A stretch of DNA of 58,320 nucleotides from Gammaproteobacteria bacterium (GCA_026707045.1 JAPOXO010000129.1:1-58320); one strand, 5' to 3'. Counted from the first letter of the stretch, positions 1 to 9,524 are shown. Program-made: numbers and translations. Notes: generated from the letters alone by a model not told the origin.

Positions 1-62
1 GGAAAGTGGGTTGGTGTGGCTGGGAAATATTGAGCAATTGAGTCCCGAAGGCCCGTTAAAGT

Positions 63-1244
63 CTATGTATGTTCTACAGGCAGCAGATCTCGTCCCAGTC
101 CCGACCTATGCACGTTGTGAAAATGTTGTAGTGCAATTTCATTTCGTCCAAGCACAATATCCGATTGCACTCCAAGCTCGGCGTTAACCTGAATGTCCTC
201 TGCAATTGAATAGTCTTCATTCTCAACGACATCACGAAATCTCTTGAGTCTTTCGGCATAAGCGGACTCATTGTCGGTAAAGTACTTTTGCACGTTCGGG
301 TCTATATACCAAGCATGAATTGTTCGAGACTTCGAAGGCGTGTTATCGAGCGGAAAAATGCGCAGGAAGTCCACGCCGAAAGCGTCCACCATCATCAAAA
401 CGTTGGGATAGAAGAAGTACACGGTGTAGGTAATCTGCTTGTAAGGCCATTTGTCACGAATCGGCATCAGCAATCTCATCAAGTTTATCTTCTCGTTGGC
501 TATAACCATTCGCAGGTTCTTTCCAAAGCTATCGAATGTCTGAGCGTTGCCCACAACTTCCTTGTCTAAAGTCTCGGTGTGCAATACATTCAAATGGTAG
601 ATCTCGCCGTAGGAGTCGACACCAATCTTCCAGTTCATCCGTGCATCGATAACCTGCGTACCCGCAAAAGGATATTCTGAGAATTTCCAATGAGCTAGGT
701 CTCTATCAAGTCCAGCAAGGCACTCCGATTCCTCTATGGGGTCACCCAGAGTTGGTCGTACCCACAACGTCCCATACAACTCCGCCGAAGGCAACTCAAT
801 GAGATGAAGACCTAGACTCGAGACATCTCCAAAATGCGAGCTTTTGTTTACCGACTGCAAACGACCATCAATTCCATAGGTCCAAGCGTGAAACGGACAT
901 GTAAAACGAACTTTGGCACCGCGTCCCTCGGGCACGACTAAACTTCCTCGATGTCGGCACACGTTTGCAAACGCCCGGAACTTTCCCGTGCTATCTCGAA
1001 CCATGAGTATCGGTGTGCCTGAAGCATTGTCCGACCAGTAGGTATTAGGTTTAGGAAGTTCGGATGAAAGACCCATGCATAAAGGTGTGTTGCGAAAGAA
1101 GACTTCGCATTCTTGCTCTAAGAGAAGAGGGCAGGTAAAGTCGGACATAGGAGCCCGCATGATGCCGCCAGCGTCTGCGGTAGTGTCGTTCGCAATATGT
1201 TCTGTAAGAACATCTAGAATGTGAGTTCGTTCAGGCTTGTCCAC
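63..1244 (-). CDS. Rieske non-heme iron oxygenase, alpha-subunit type
   Basis: This is an aromatic-ring-hydroxylating-dioxygenase-like alpha subunit of 393 aa. The Rieske [2Fe-2S] ligands are visible as CRH (C96, H98) and CPFH (C116, H119). The catalytic mononuclear iron site follows in GEIYHLNVLH (H217, H222), and a later EDI acidic motif could give the third ligand. It is the last gene of the sterol cluster, 133 bp after the cyclase fusion and on the same strand, so it may oxidise a sterol, for example a C-4 methyl group or a ring position. That substrate is inferred from context only. The start used is GTG at 1244 and lacks a clear ribosome binding site; an in-frame ATG at 1160 is an alternative. 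No ferredoxin or reductase partner is encoded nearby. Confidence 0.85.
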   Translation of the reverse strand: MDKPERTHILDVLTEHIANDTTADAGGIMRAPMSDFTCPLLLEQECEVFFRNTPLCMGLSSELPKPNTYWSDNASGTPILMVRDSTGKFRAFANVCRHRGSLVVPEGRGAKVRFTCPFHAWTYGIDGRLQSVNKSSHFGDVSSLGLHLIELPSAELYGTLWVRPTLGDPIEESECLAGLDRDLAHWKFSEYPFAGTQVIDARMNWKIGVDSYGEIYHLNVLHTETLDKEVVGNAQTFDSFGKNLRMVIANEKINLMRLLMPIRDKWPYKQITYTVYFFYPNVLMMVDAFGVDFLRIFPLDNTPSKSRTIHAWYIDPNVQKYFTDNESAYAERLKRFRDVVENEDYSIAEDIQVNAELGVQSDIVLGRNEIALQHFHNVHRSGLGRDLLPVEHT

Positions 1245-1377
1245 GAGACGAATAACCTAGCTTTCTTGAATGGGAACCTTCAAATTACAGTATGACTTGA
1301 TCGAAAAGGCAATACACGATAAAGTCATTCTTAAATCATTGCCACTCAATAACACCGTCCGCGATTTGCAAAAGTCT

Positions 1378-4300
1378 TTACATACTGCTTGCGTCTGAAC
1401 CTGTTGGGGAATCAGTTTTATACCGTATTTCACGAGATTCGCGGCGTTTTTCGTACAAACCAAGCGCAGCAAGTGGAAAGTACTGTCGATAGAGGTCGTA
1501 ATCCAAAAGTGCCGTACGAAAAAACACTCCCGCCATATCCTGCCTGCTCCAAGATCCATCTTCTGACTGGCAATTTATCAGAAACTTGATTCCACGAGAA
1601 ATCGCACTCCAGTTGGACTCTCCTGCTTCGAGAAGAGCGATTAGAGCCCATGAAGTTTGGACAATTTGTCCCTCGTGATGGGGTACATAGTAGCCTTTCA
1701 AGCAACCACTATAGTGCTCGCCCCAACCTCCATCTTCACGTTGGCGATCAAGTAACCATCTACATGCGAGTCTCACGGACGGGTCGCCCGGGGCAGCACC
1801 GGCTGCCCGCAATCCTTTGATTCCAAACAGCGTGCCATAGATAAACTGCACTCCCCATACTCCACGCCATGATCCGTCAGTAGCCTGCGTTCTTCGAAGC
1901 CAAGCCTCTCCCTTTGCCATCGCGACCTTAATGGACGCATCTGTGATGGTCGAACAGCTCTCGGCAAGGGCTGCCATGCATGACGCGGTGCATTCGACAT
2001 AGGATTGTTCCGTCATTGATTCACCGAACATTTCGGCAGGATTCAACCATTCGAGATTGAGCGAAGATTTTCTAGCCTCATAACTTCCAAATCCCCCATC
2101 TTGATTTTGGCTGCGCAGTATGAATTCAACCGCTTCGCGAAGTGCGTCCACATCGATAGCTTGTGAACGGGTGTTAAGCAAGCCGAGTATGGCTTCGGCA
2201 GTGCAGTCACTCACCGGCCACCCATGCCAAATACCAGCAAAACACCATCCGCCTTTCGGATCACTCCTATATGCCGCTGCAAAGCCCTCGAAGCTATTTC
2301 GTATCTGTTGGCTAGCTAGGAAATTTGCGCCCAGATCGACAGCTTTGTTGACCTCCGAATCTAGAGGCACTGCAGCGAGTGCTTGTAAGGCAAATCCAGT
2401 ATCCCAGGAAGCACTTCGTGCTCCTGTAACCCGAGTTCCATTCGTTTCGTCTTCCCAAATCCAACCTTCTAGTCGCGCCTGAGCCTTCCGACAATTTTCG
2501 TCTTTTGGGTCCTGTAGCCACAATGCAAGAATGTTGAGAAATCCGCTGACTGGAGAGATGCTCGTATGGTCCGAACTCTGCAGTTCCCAGCGAATTCGAT
2601 CGACGAGTTTGTTGACACACTTTGCGCGCAGTCGTTTGACGTGGAATCGTTCAAACATACGTCCAATGCCAAAGACCAATCTAAGTCGGGCTGTCGGTGG
2701 TGCAAAGACATCCTCAGTTCGAAGTCGCTTGCGTCCTGAGGCGAAGTTGATCTCTTCAAAATCTTCTTCGTAGAGTTCGTCACGTAGCAAATTTATTAAC
2801 GGTGTCACAGGCGCTTGAAACTTACTCGAATAGACGACGCTCATCGCCATATATATGAGGCGCGTATGACAATACCAATTCGAAGGATGCAATGGAATCC
2901 AATTGGGAATGATCCACAATTCTGGCAATATTGGGTTCAGTCCCGTCCAGTCGTAAAGGTTTAACAGCGCTAGCCAGAACTTCCCCCAGCTGGGAATTCC
3001 TAGAACACCCTCGGAGCGAAGGAATCTTCCGGCTTCTTCGATTAGTGGATCACTCTTGTCTACCCCAAGAATCCTGGAAGCAACGTAGACTAGCGATGTG
3101 ACGAAAAGATAGGGGTGTGAGTGCTCATGAAGTCCCCAGACTTTTCCTTTTAAGCGTGTTCGTTTGAAATTTCGAAGGACGAGACGGCGGCGAAGAGGTC
3201 CGATCTGAGTACCCAATATGTAACTCAGAAGCACATACTGTGCAGTAAGCATCGGACACCAGACCATCTCACCTTCCCACCTTCCGTCGTCGTGCTGAAG
3301 ATCCAAAAGTCGGTCGGTTGCAAGTTGCAATGCTTGGCGTGCATCGAGCTGATCAGACCCATCTGGTGAATGTGTAGTTTGCCGCGCATGATCGTTCGTT
3401 TGCATAGACGCCAGCAATGAATGAGACCATTTGGACCAAAGATGTTCGGTGCGATCTTCAACGTCGCCTTCAGACTCTTTCAACGACCTGAAGCTGCTCA
3501 GGAAATTCCTGACACGGGACACGAGAGCTCCCGTAATCTCTTGTGTGCGTTTCCAAGCTTGTGAACTCAAGGACCGCGGAGCGGAATTCGCGATTGCCTT
3601 CGCCATGATTGAAAAAAATGTTAGTCCCAATCCGGCTAAGGACACGTCTTCGCAGGCTAGAAGGTTCATCGTCTTCTTGCGAACTTTTGGACTTCTCCGC
3701 CATCGACTATAGGTTGCCTGCCGGACTGCCACCGACTCAGGGCGATAATCAGCAAATACTTCGTAGAGTCCGAGTGCAAGGCGCTCGGGTGCACGCACAG
3801 CTTTCTTCCTGCTGGTTGAAAAATCTCTGAAGTTCGATGTGCTCGCCAAGGACAGCGCGTCACTGAACCCAAGAGTTATTCCGACCGCTGTCAAAGGATG
3901 GTAGTGTCCTGCTGCGTCGCCAACTAGCACTCGTTGAGAGTTCCCATAAGTTGCACGCGGCAACAACTCATTTCCTGCAGCTTGAAACTCTCCTTTGTGA
4001 ATCGCTGCTATGAATTCTTGGCGTACTGTGTTTGGTAAGAGATATGCGTATGACTCCAATAGCATTGCAACTCGGTCTCGAGGAGTCCAGTGGTCTAGAG
4101 GGACATCGACGATGACTCGAACCCGGTTCGCGTCGAGCCTGAACATGAGAATGGGACCCGGCCCACCTAGGATTACGTGTCCGTATCCTTCGTGTGGAAG
4201 TTGGGCTGCTTGTGCTACAACACCAATCATGCGTGAGCATGTCATCCGATCCTTAGGCAGTCCCAACGACTTGCGGACGACAGAAGCACGCCCATCTGCG

Positions 4301-4767
4301 CCGACTAACCGATCGGTCAAGAACGATCTCTTTGTGCCTTCAAGCGAAAACGTGATTCGTCGCTCTTCGATGTCTCGCACTCGTGCGCCGCTGAAGAAGT
4401 GCACGTTCGAATTGAATTCAATCTCTTTGTGGAGAATCGAGACGAGTGCGGAGTGTTCACAAGCCATGCCTGCGGCATCGTTGGGATACGGGAGCATGAT
4501 CGGTTCCGAACGGTCTTCCGGATATACCACAAACCCGTTTCCAGGGCTACTCTGAGGGCAGTCGTCTAAAGTAATACCAAGTTCGCCAAGCATACGAATG
4601 GCTGGAGGATGGAGCCATTCACCTGCCAGCCGATTGGAAGCCTTGGGATTCGCTTCGAGGAGGGCAACCTGTGCTCCCTTCTGAGCGTGGGCAAGCGCAC
4701 ACACGCTTCCCCCGGGCCCCGCGCCTACGATGGCAACGTCGTATTGAGGAGGAATGGAGTCGATCAA
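1378..4767 (-). CDS. Squalene monooxygenase / oxidosqualene cyclase fusion
   Basis: One uninterrupted frame of 1129 aa joins two consecutive sterol enzymes. Residues 1-430 are a class A flavoprotein monooxygenase: GAGPGG (15-20) binds FAD, VGADGR (155-160) is the DG motif, and GDAAGHYHPLT (283-293) is the GD motif with the HPLT signature of squalene epoxidase. Residues 475-1105 are a triterpene cyclase of the oxidosqualene type: the protonating motif is DCTAE (854-858) rather than the DxDDTA of squalene-hopene cyclase. LNLYDWTGL (602-610), WLNPAEMFG (907-915) and several QW repeats (near 889, 962, 1011, 1069) also match eukaryotic-type cyclases. A polar linker (about 430-475) separates the halves. 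The expected reactions are squalene to 2,3-oxidosqualene to a protosterol. Its ATG overlaps the CYP51 stop by 4 nt (ATGA). Bacteria normally encode these as two genes. Confidence 0.93.
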   Translation of the reverse strand: MIDSIPPQYDVAIVGAGPGGSVCALAHAQKGAQVALLEANPKASNRLAGEWLHPPAIRMLGELGITLDDCPQSSPGNGFVVYPEDRSEPIMLPYPNDAAGMACEHSALVSILHKEIEFNSNVHFFSGARVRDIEERRITFSLEGTKRSFLTDRLVGADGRASVVRKSLGLPKDRMTCSRMIGVVAQAAQLPHEGYGHVILGGPGPILMFRLDANRVRVIVDVPLDHWTPRDRVAMLLESYAYLLPNTVRQEFIAAIHKGEFQAAGNELLPRATYGNSQRVLVGDAAGHYHPLTAVGITLGFSDALSLASTSNFRDFSTSRKKAVRAPERLALGLYEVFADYRPESVAVRQATYSRWRRSPKVRKKTMNLLACEDVSLAGLGLTFFSIMAKAIANSAPRSLSSQAWKRTQEITGALVSRVRNFLSSFRSLKESEGDVEDRTEHLWSKWSHSLLASMQTNDHARQTTHSPDGSDQLDARQALQLATDRLLDLQHDDGRWEGEMVWCPMLTAQYVLLSYILGTQIGPLRRRLVLRNFKRTRLKGKVWGLHEHSHPYLFVTSLVYVASRILGVDKSDPLIEEAGRFLRSEGVLGIPSWGKFWLALLNLYDWTGLNPILPELWIIPNWIPLHPSNWYCHTRLIYMAMSVVYSSKFQAPVTPLINLLRDELYEEDFEEINFASGRKRLRTEDVFAPPTARLRLVFGIGRMFERFHVKRLRAKCVNKLVDRIRWELQSSDHTSISPVSGFLNILALWLQDPKDENCRKAQARLEGWIWEDETNGTRVTGARSASWDTGFALQALAAVPLDSEVNKAVDLGANFLASQQIRNSFEGFAAAYRSDPKGGWCFAGIWHGWPVSDCTAEAILGLLNTRSQAIDVDALREAVEFILRSQNQDGGFGSYEARKSSLNLEWLNPAEMFGESMTEQSYVECTASCMAALAESCSTITDASIKVAMAKGEAWLRRTQATDGSWRGVWGVQFIYGTLFGIKGLRAAGAAPGDPSVRLACRWLLDRQREDGGWGEHYSGCLKGYYVPHHEGQIVQTSWALIALLEAGESNWSAISRGIKFLINCQSEDGSWSRQDMAGVFFRTALLDYDLYRQYFPLAALGLYEKRRESREIRYKTDSPTGSDASSM

Positions 4768-6167
4768 CGAAAAACGCTTTGTTGGGATCGACTGCGGTAG
4801 CGAAGCAAACAGGGCAACTTAGGGCCGGTCACCCAGCTACCGTAGTTTGGGGACGGAAATGGCATGTCGAGAGAAAACTCAAACCGGTCTAACAATACAC
4901 TCCAGAGGGCTTTGATTTGTAGGATGGCAAAGTTCTTGCCCATACAACGATGTTTGCCACCGCCGAAACCTATCAATCCTTGCAGGTCCTCATTGGCAGG
5001 AGGTGCAAATCTGTCGGGATTAAAACGATCGGGTTCAGAGAACAAATGTGCAAGTCGGTGCGAAACCGCGGGAGATACTACAGCCATGGTGTTGGCCGGA
5101 ACGACTCGATTCCGATATGTCATCGGCCTAAGCACCTTGCGAATGAGAAGAATCAACGGCGGGTGCAGTCGTTCGCTCTCCCGTACGGCGTTTTCGATCA
5201 GCTGTTGGCGCTTGAGACCGGCAAAACTCATACCGCCGTCCTCTTCGTAGATCTCCCTCATTTCCTGCCTGATTCGATTAATGTAATTCTCGTCCCTCGC
5301 TAACTCTAATCCCATCCATGTGGCGAGCACCGCGCTTGTGTGCTGGCCTGCGAAAAGTGCGGTCAACGTAATACCTGTGATTTCGTCGACAGTCAACTCT
5401 CGTCCATCTTTGTATCGAGCGCTCATGAGAGTTTTCATAAAGCTCTCGGAATCTGAATCCGAGGTTCGATGTTCCTCCATGATCCGAGTAAAGATTTCCG
5501 TGATCTGCCTTCGTGCTCGGTCCCTTCTTCGATGTGCAGGAATTGGAATTCGAGGAAAAAAGAACCCTATAGTGTTGATGCCGTTTTGGAGTTGGTGATA
5601 TGCCTCAGCGAATTCCTCATCTACTTCGCGTCTAATCTCTTCACCTAAGAAGCATCGACTAGCAATGTTCACTGTGAGTTGGTTCATCGCAACCGGTACA
5701 TCCAACACACCTTCAGAACCCATGACATCAGCGAAGGTACTTGCTTCCTCGTACATGATTGCGACGTACCGACGCATGGCAGACTCTCGAAGCGCTGGAA
5801 ACAGAAAACCCAGTTGTTCCGTCATGACTTCAGGTGCGACGTCATATGCCACTCCACGACCAAAAATGGGAACTGTGAACTGGTAGACAGACTTTGGATC
5901 GAGTTGATCTTCGGGTGCCTTGAAATATGCCTCGTGAGCTTCCATACCACTGAAGAGGACAAAGTCGTACGGACCGATTCGGAAGCGGAATAGGTCGCCG
6001 CACTGCTCGTATCCGCGCAACAGCAGCGCGAGAGGGTCTGTTTGAAATTCCTTCAAGTGGCCCAAGACCGGCCAGCCGCCAGTCAGAGTGGGAATCGCCT
6101 CAGTTTTGTTCGACGACGTGGTGTTTATTTCTTGAATTTGATCGGCCATCGCTCGCTCAATGGACAA
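4764..6167 (-). CDS. cyp51: Sterol 14-alpha-demethylase, cytochrome P450 CYP51
   Basis: This 467 aa P450 removes the 14-alpha methyl group of the first sterol intermediate. CYP51 hallmarks are the substrate-recognition segment VPIFGRGVAYD (99-109) and the I-helix FAGQHTS (272-278). The ESER motif (330-333) supplies ExxR, and the haem loop FGGGKHRCMGKNFA has ligand C408. There is no N-terminal membrane anchor, as is usual for bacterial CYP51. Its ATG lies inside the end of the sterol reductase gene (11-nt overlap), and its stop overlaps the cyclase start, so the three genes are probably translated from one mRNA. An in-frame ATG at 6149 is an alternative start. Confidence 0.95.
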   Translation of the reverse strand: MSIERAMADQIQEINTTSSNKTEAIPTLTGGWPVLGHLKEFQTDPLALLLRGYEQCGDLFRFRIGPYDFVLFSGMEAHEAYFKAPEDQLDPKSVYQFTVPIFGRGVAYDVAPEVMTEQLGFLFPALRESAMRRYVAIMYEEASTFADVMGSEGVLDVPVAMNQLTVNIASRCFLGEEIRREVDEEFAEAYHQLQNGINTIGFFFPRIPIPAHRRRDRARRQITEIFTRIMEEHRTSDSDSESFMKTLMSARYKDGRELTVDEITGITLTALFAGQHTSAVLATWMGLELARDENYINRIRQEMREIYEEDGGMSFAGLKRQQLIENAVRESERLHPPLILLIRKVLRPMTYRNRVVPANTMAVVSPAVSHRLAHLFSEPDRFNPDRFAPPANEDLQGLIGFGGGKHRCMGKNFAILQIKALWSVLLDRFEFSLDMPFPSPNYGSWVTGPKLPCLLRYRSRSQQSVFR

Positions 6168-7224
6168 AAGGAATCATCGAAAATCGTGCTCGTTCAATGT
6201 ACCTATCCCATAGTTCGCCATACTTTGCCCTGCATCTGCGATCGTCGCGCCACGACCGATGTCCGAGCAATCCTACCAACCATGCGACCAACAAAAGAGG
6301 AATCCAGGACTCGAGACAAGCTATGAGAACGAATGCCAGGTAAACACAGATTTCGCCAGTGTAGTTGAGATGTCGGCCTATTCCCCAAAATCCCGATACC
6401 AATAGTCGCCCGTCCAGTGTTTCCGCTGGCTTTCCCCAAATCTTGGCGCGGGAATCCTGTTTGAATCGGTGCTTTTGTTCGTTAGCGCCACGGAACAGCC
6501 AGAAACCAAAAACGAACAAAGTCACCAGTGCTACTGCAATAGCTGGCGCTAGCGTGGCCTGAGCGTGCACGAGAAACCAACCCGCAATGCAGTAGAAAAA
6601 CGGTACAAGTACGAAATTGCCCCACACCAACATACATCCGAATCGTTCACTGACAATGTCCCATGTGTGGACCATTCCGTATTCGAACTGAAAGTAGTTG
6701 AAGATGTACACAAAGGTGAAAATTTGATAGAGCACCATTGCGAGCGACAGTTGGCCATAGGTCTCGACCTGCACTACCGCGAAAGAAATGTTGAAGAGTG
6801 CCAGGGCTATCAATGACGGACGATAGCTGAAGAACTTCAAGTCAATTCCGAGCCATACCGGATTGAGGTCTCGACCCAAGAAAAAGCCGCGAAAGAACCC
6901 TTTGAATGAATTTCGGGACTCGGAACTTCGCCAATACAACCATCCAGATAGTGCAAACGCTACGACGTTTGCCACAATGAACAGAATCCAGAAATTGTCT
7001 TGTACGAACGTCAAGGAAAACCACCCCAACAGGTGTGCGATGCCAACCACAAGTAAGGTCAAGAGAAACAGAGCAAGCCCGTTCAACTTGAAAACGCGGG
7101 TAACTTCTCCCCCTTCAGCTAGTACGACCTTTCGACCGGGTAGGAGTTTTGAGCCGACGAAGAGAACGGTTAGAAAGGCAACCACCGCTCCTGTTGTTTG
7201 CAGGATTTCAATTCCCGTGTTCAC
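6157..7224 (-). CDS. Sterol reductase, ERG24/DHCR7 family (probable C-14 reductase)
   Basis: This polytopic membrane protein of 355 aa belongs to the ERG4/ERG24/DHCR7 sterol reductase family. Family signatures are GRDLNPVWLGIDLKFF, ERFGCMLVWGNFVLVPFFY, LLVSGFWGIGRHLNYTGE near the C terminus, and the terminal YGELWDRYIERARFSMIPF block. About eight to ten hydrophobic segments are visible. The gene next to it encodes CYP51, whose product carries a 14(15) double bond, so NADPH-dependent C-14 reduction is the natural assignment. The same family also contains C-7 and C-24(28) reductases, which the sequence alone does not exclude. It lies 12 bp after the SdmA-like gene and overlaps CYP51. Confidence 0.88.
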   Translation of the reverse strand: MNTGIEILQTTGAVVAFLTVLFVGSKLLPGRKVVLAEGGEVTRVFKLNGLALFLLTLLVVGIAHLLGWFSLTFVQDNFWILFIVANVVAFALSGWLYWRSSESRNSFKGFFRGFFLGRDLNPVWLGIDLKFFSYRPSLIALALFNISFAVVQVETYGQLSLAMVLYQIFTFVYIFNYFQFEYGMVHTWDIVSERFGCMLVWGNFVLVPFFYCIAGWFLVHAQATLAPAIAVALVTLFVFGFWLFRGANEQKHRFKQDSRAKIWGKPAETLDGRLLVSGFWGIGRHLNYTGEICVYLAFVLIACLESWIPLLLVAWLVGLLGHRSWRDDRRCRAKYGELWDRYIERARFSMIPFVH

Positions 7225-7236
7225 TGCTAGTTGACT

Positions 7237-8334
7237 TCAAGCCTTAGCAGATTGCGAATCCTCTTCGCGCTCCAGACACTCGCGCCACTTTCGCACCGTG
7301 AGAGTTTGAAAGGCATTAACTGCAGGATTCAATTCAACAGGAGGAGCATCCCAATGTTGCTCGTAGGCTGATTGTTCCGCTTCGACCGCGAATCTATCCT
7401 GGTCAAGCAAAGGAGCGATGAGAAAGTGGTTTGAGACCTTCATAACTGCTTTCATAGCAAATCGTGGAATTCGCACAGGAAGCAGCGGGATCTTCAACGA
7501 CTTAAAGTAGAACAGGAAGAAGCATCGCGTAGTCCTTTCATCGACTGGTAGAACAAAGAGCCAATGCTTGATTGCATTGTCTGTATTGGACCATTGATAC
7601 GGATATTGGTAGCAGAGCTCGATATGGCTGGTGTCGATACGATCGTGTTCGACAAACCGACCCGAGATGCGACCGCGTCCAACCTTAGAGTCATAAGCAA
7701 CATGTACGCTATCGTCAATTGTCTCGCATCGAGTTAGATCGGCACCTTCAAAAGGCTTGTATCGACGATGCAGATGGGCATGCGTGAAGTCGCTTACATT
7801 GTCAATTACCATTGAGTGATGTGCTGCCCAAGTGAACACTAACGGCACACAAGCCCACGATTTTGGACCTTCAAGTTCGGGAATATCGGGAATCTGTCGA
7901 TTTTCTGCCTGCTCAGGGTCGCCGGGAAACAGCCAGACCAATCCGTAACGTACTTTTACTGGGTATTTCCTTAACGCAAGTTTTGGAAAGCCACGTCCGA
8001 ATCTCTCATGTGGAATCTCAACAACCCGACCGTCCGCATCGTATTGCCAACCGTGGTAAGCACAGACTAGGCGACAATCTTCAACGGTTCCTAGAGAGAG
8101 CTTTAGTTGCCTGTGCGCACAACGGTTCTCAATTGCGTGAAACGATCCTTCTTGAGTCCGAAATAGCGCAATTGAGTGCTTCCAAAAAACTATCTCTACC
8201 ACGGTTCCTGGCTTTACATTGCGCACTTCTTCAACTGCGTACCAAAAGTTCGGATCCATGCCGGTGGCGCGGGCCTGTTGTCGCAATCGTTTCGCTTCTG
8301 CAAATGCGGGAGGCTGTTTTGTTATTAAGTTCAT
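7237..8334 (-). CDS. sdmA: Rieske oxygenase, SdmA-like sterol C-4 demethylase candidate
   Basis: This is a 365 aa Rieske-type oxygenase. The [2Fe-2S] ligands are C72/H74 (RCAHR) and C91/H94 (CAYHGWQYD). The catalytic iron site is DNVSDFTHAHLH (178-189), with D182, H185 and probably H189 as ligands. The general layout matches the pheophorbide-oxygenase, KshA and Neverland branch that handles steroids and large hydrophobic rings. In Methylococcus capsulatus, SdmA (Rieske) and SdmB (NAD(P)-dependent dehydrogenase) demethylate sterols at C-4. Here the gene directly follows an SdmB-like gene with a 4-nt overlap, which supports the same pairing. The substrate is inferred from context and family. 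Confidence 0.75.
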   Translation of the reverse strand: MNLITKQPPAFAEAKRLRQQARATGMDPNFWYAVEEVRNVKPGTVVEIVFWKHSIALFRTQEGSFHAIENRCAHRQLKLSLGTVEDCRLVCAYHGWQYDADGRVVEIPHERFGRGFPKLALRKYPVKVRYGLVWLFPGDPEQAENRQIPDIPELEGPKSWACVPLVFTWAAHHSMVIDNVSDFTHAHLHRRYKPFEGADLTRCETIDDSVHVAYDSKVGRGRISGRFVEHDRIDTSHIELCYQYPYQWSNTDNAIKHWLFVLPVDERTTRCFFLFYFKSLKIPLLPVRIPRFAMKAVMKVSNHFLIAPLLDQDRFAVEAEQSAYEQHWDAPPVELNPAVNAFQTLTVRKWRECLEREEDSQSAKA

Positions 8335-9452
8335 GATGGGACTGAACTCCCATCCATTATTTGTTCACCCACTGTAGGGGATGTTACATCTGGTGCCTTT
8401 GCACGTGGGTTTGTAATCGAGCCTCGAGCGTAGTGGAATGCATAGGCCTCCTGAACAGCTGCGCGAATGCTCGTTGGTTGAAAACCAAGTTCGCTCTTCG
8501 CCCTATCGGTGTTGGCATGTCGCCGTTTCTTAAGAAGGCGAATTGCACCAGGAGTGAATCTCTGTGGATAGTTTGGGTGAAATCGGCTCAAGTAAAAGCT
8601 TGCTAATTCAGAAAGCACGTACATGATAGGTGTAGGAATCCGCAACCGCGGTCGAGGAATTCCCGACACTTCCTCGTAAAGGTCCAGGATATCGGATATG
8701 GTCTTATATTCGCTAGCAAAAATATATTTCTGACCCGTGCGTCCCTGATTCATACACAACAAATGCCCTTCGACAATATCGCGCGCCGCAACAAAGGCAA
8801 AACCACCATCGACGTAAGCTCGAACTTTACCACTTGTGTAATTGCACAAGGTCCTTCCCAGTCTTGAAGGTACGTAGTCTGCACCTCCAACCACCGCACA
8901 GCATGTAGCAATGACAACATCCTGCCCAAGCGCAACTGCTTTTAGGCATTCATGCTCCACGAGCACCTTGCTTCGTTCATAAGGCATGGTTCTTTCCATG
9001 GGATAGAACTGCATCGATTCGTCACTAGGGGCAGATGGATCATCAAGTTCGTATCCAACGGCACTAAACGATCCTGTGACTACCACTCTTCCGGCATCGG
9101 TTTCCCGCGCCGCTTGAAGGACGTTTCGCGTTCCTAGCACATTGCACTCAAATATCTCCCGCTTGTGGACTAGATCGCCGTCGATTGTGGAAATCTTTGC
9201 AGCACAGTGGTAGATTGAACGGCATCCGTTTAGTGCTGTTCGTGTCGAGTCAAGATTCCGAATGTCGGCATAGACTCGTTCGACATCCAGCCCGTCCAAA
9301 GCTTCATTTCTACTCTCTTGTCTCAAAAGTACTCTGACTCGAACTCCATCGTCGATAAGACGACGGACTAGATTTGCGCCAACATGACCTGAAGAACCAG
9401 TTACTAGAACTGGAGCATCCGAAGATTCGGTTGTGTTAGTTTGCGCGTTCAT
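8331..9452 (-). CDS. sdmB: NAD(P)-dependent sterol dehydrogenase/decarboxylase, SdmB-like extended SDR
   Basis: This extended short-chain dehydrogenase (373 aa) is of the 3-beta-HSD/epimerase type. It has a cofactor loop TGSSGHVGANLVRR at the N terminus, a TGSFSAVG strand and the catalytic YERSK motif. It resembles HpnA and dihydroflavonol-reductase-like proteins as well as sterol C-4 demethylation dehydrogenases. Position next to a Rieske oxygenase inside a sterol operon suggests oxidation of the 3-hydroxyl with loss of the C-4 carboxylate, as for SdmB. The frame extends upstream to a TTG at 9521, but the ATG at 9452 places the Rossmann motif at the usual distance from the N terminus and was preferred. 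The stop overlaps the sdmA-like start by 4 nt. Confidence 0.75.
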   Translation of the reverse strand: MNAQTNTTESSDAPVLVTGSSGHVGANLVRRLIDDGVRVRVLLRQESRNEALDGLDVERVYADIRNLDSTRTALNGCRSIYHCAAKISTIDGDLVHKREIFECNVLGTRNVLQAARETDAGRVVVTGSFSAVGYELDDPSAPSDESMQFYPMERTMPYERSKVLVEHECLKAVALGQDVVIATCCAVVGGADYVPSRLGRTLCNYTSGKVRAYVDGGFAFVAARDIVEGHLLCMNQGRTGQKYIFASEYKTISDILDLYEEVSGIPRPRLRIPTPIMYVLSELASFYLSRFHPNYPQRFTPGAIRLLKKRRHANTDRAKSELGFQPTSIRAAVQEAYAFHYARGSITNPRAKAPDVTSPTVGEQIMDGSSVPS

Positions 9453-9524
9453 TTCTTGGTTGGAAGAGTTTGCGAATGTAGCCTTCGGCTGAATGAACCA
9501 TAACTCAATTCGCCACAGCAATAG

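Noticed and set aside
4010-4555. 181-codon plus-strand frame
   Set aside because: It lies antisense inside the FAD domain of the fusion; no motif or ribosome binding site, and composition is arginine-rich as in shadow frames.
1378-4767. Annotation as squalene-hopene cyclase
   Set aside because: The protonation motif is DCTAE, and WLNPAEMFG and DWTGL features are those of oxidosqualene cyclases; the fused epoxidase also supports an epoxide substrate.
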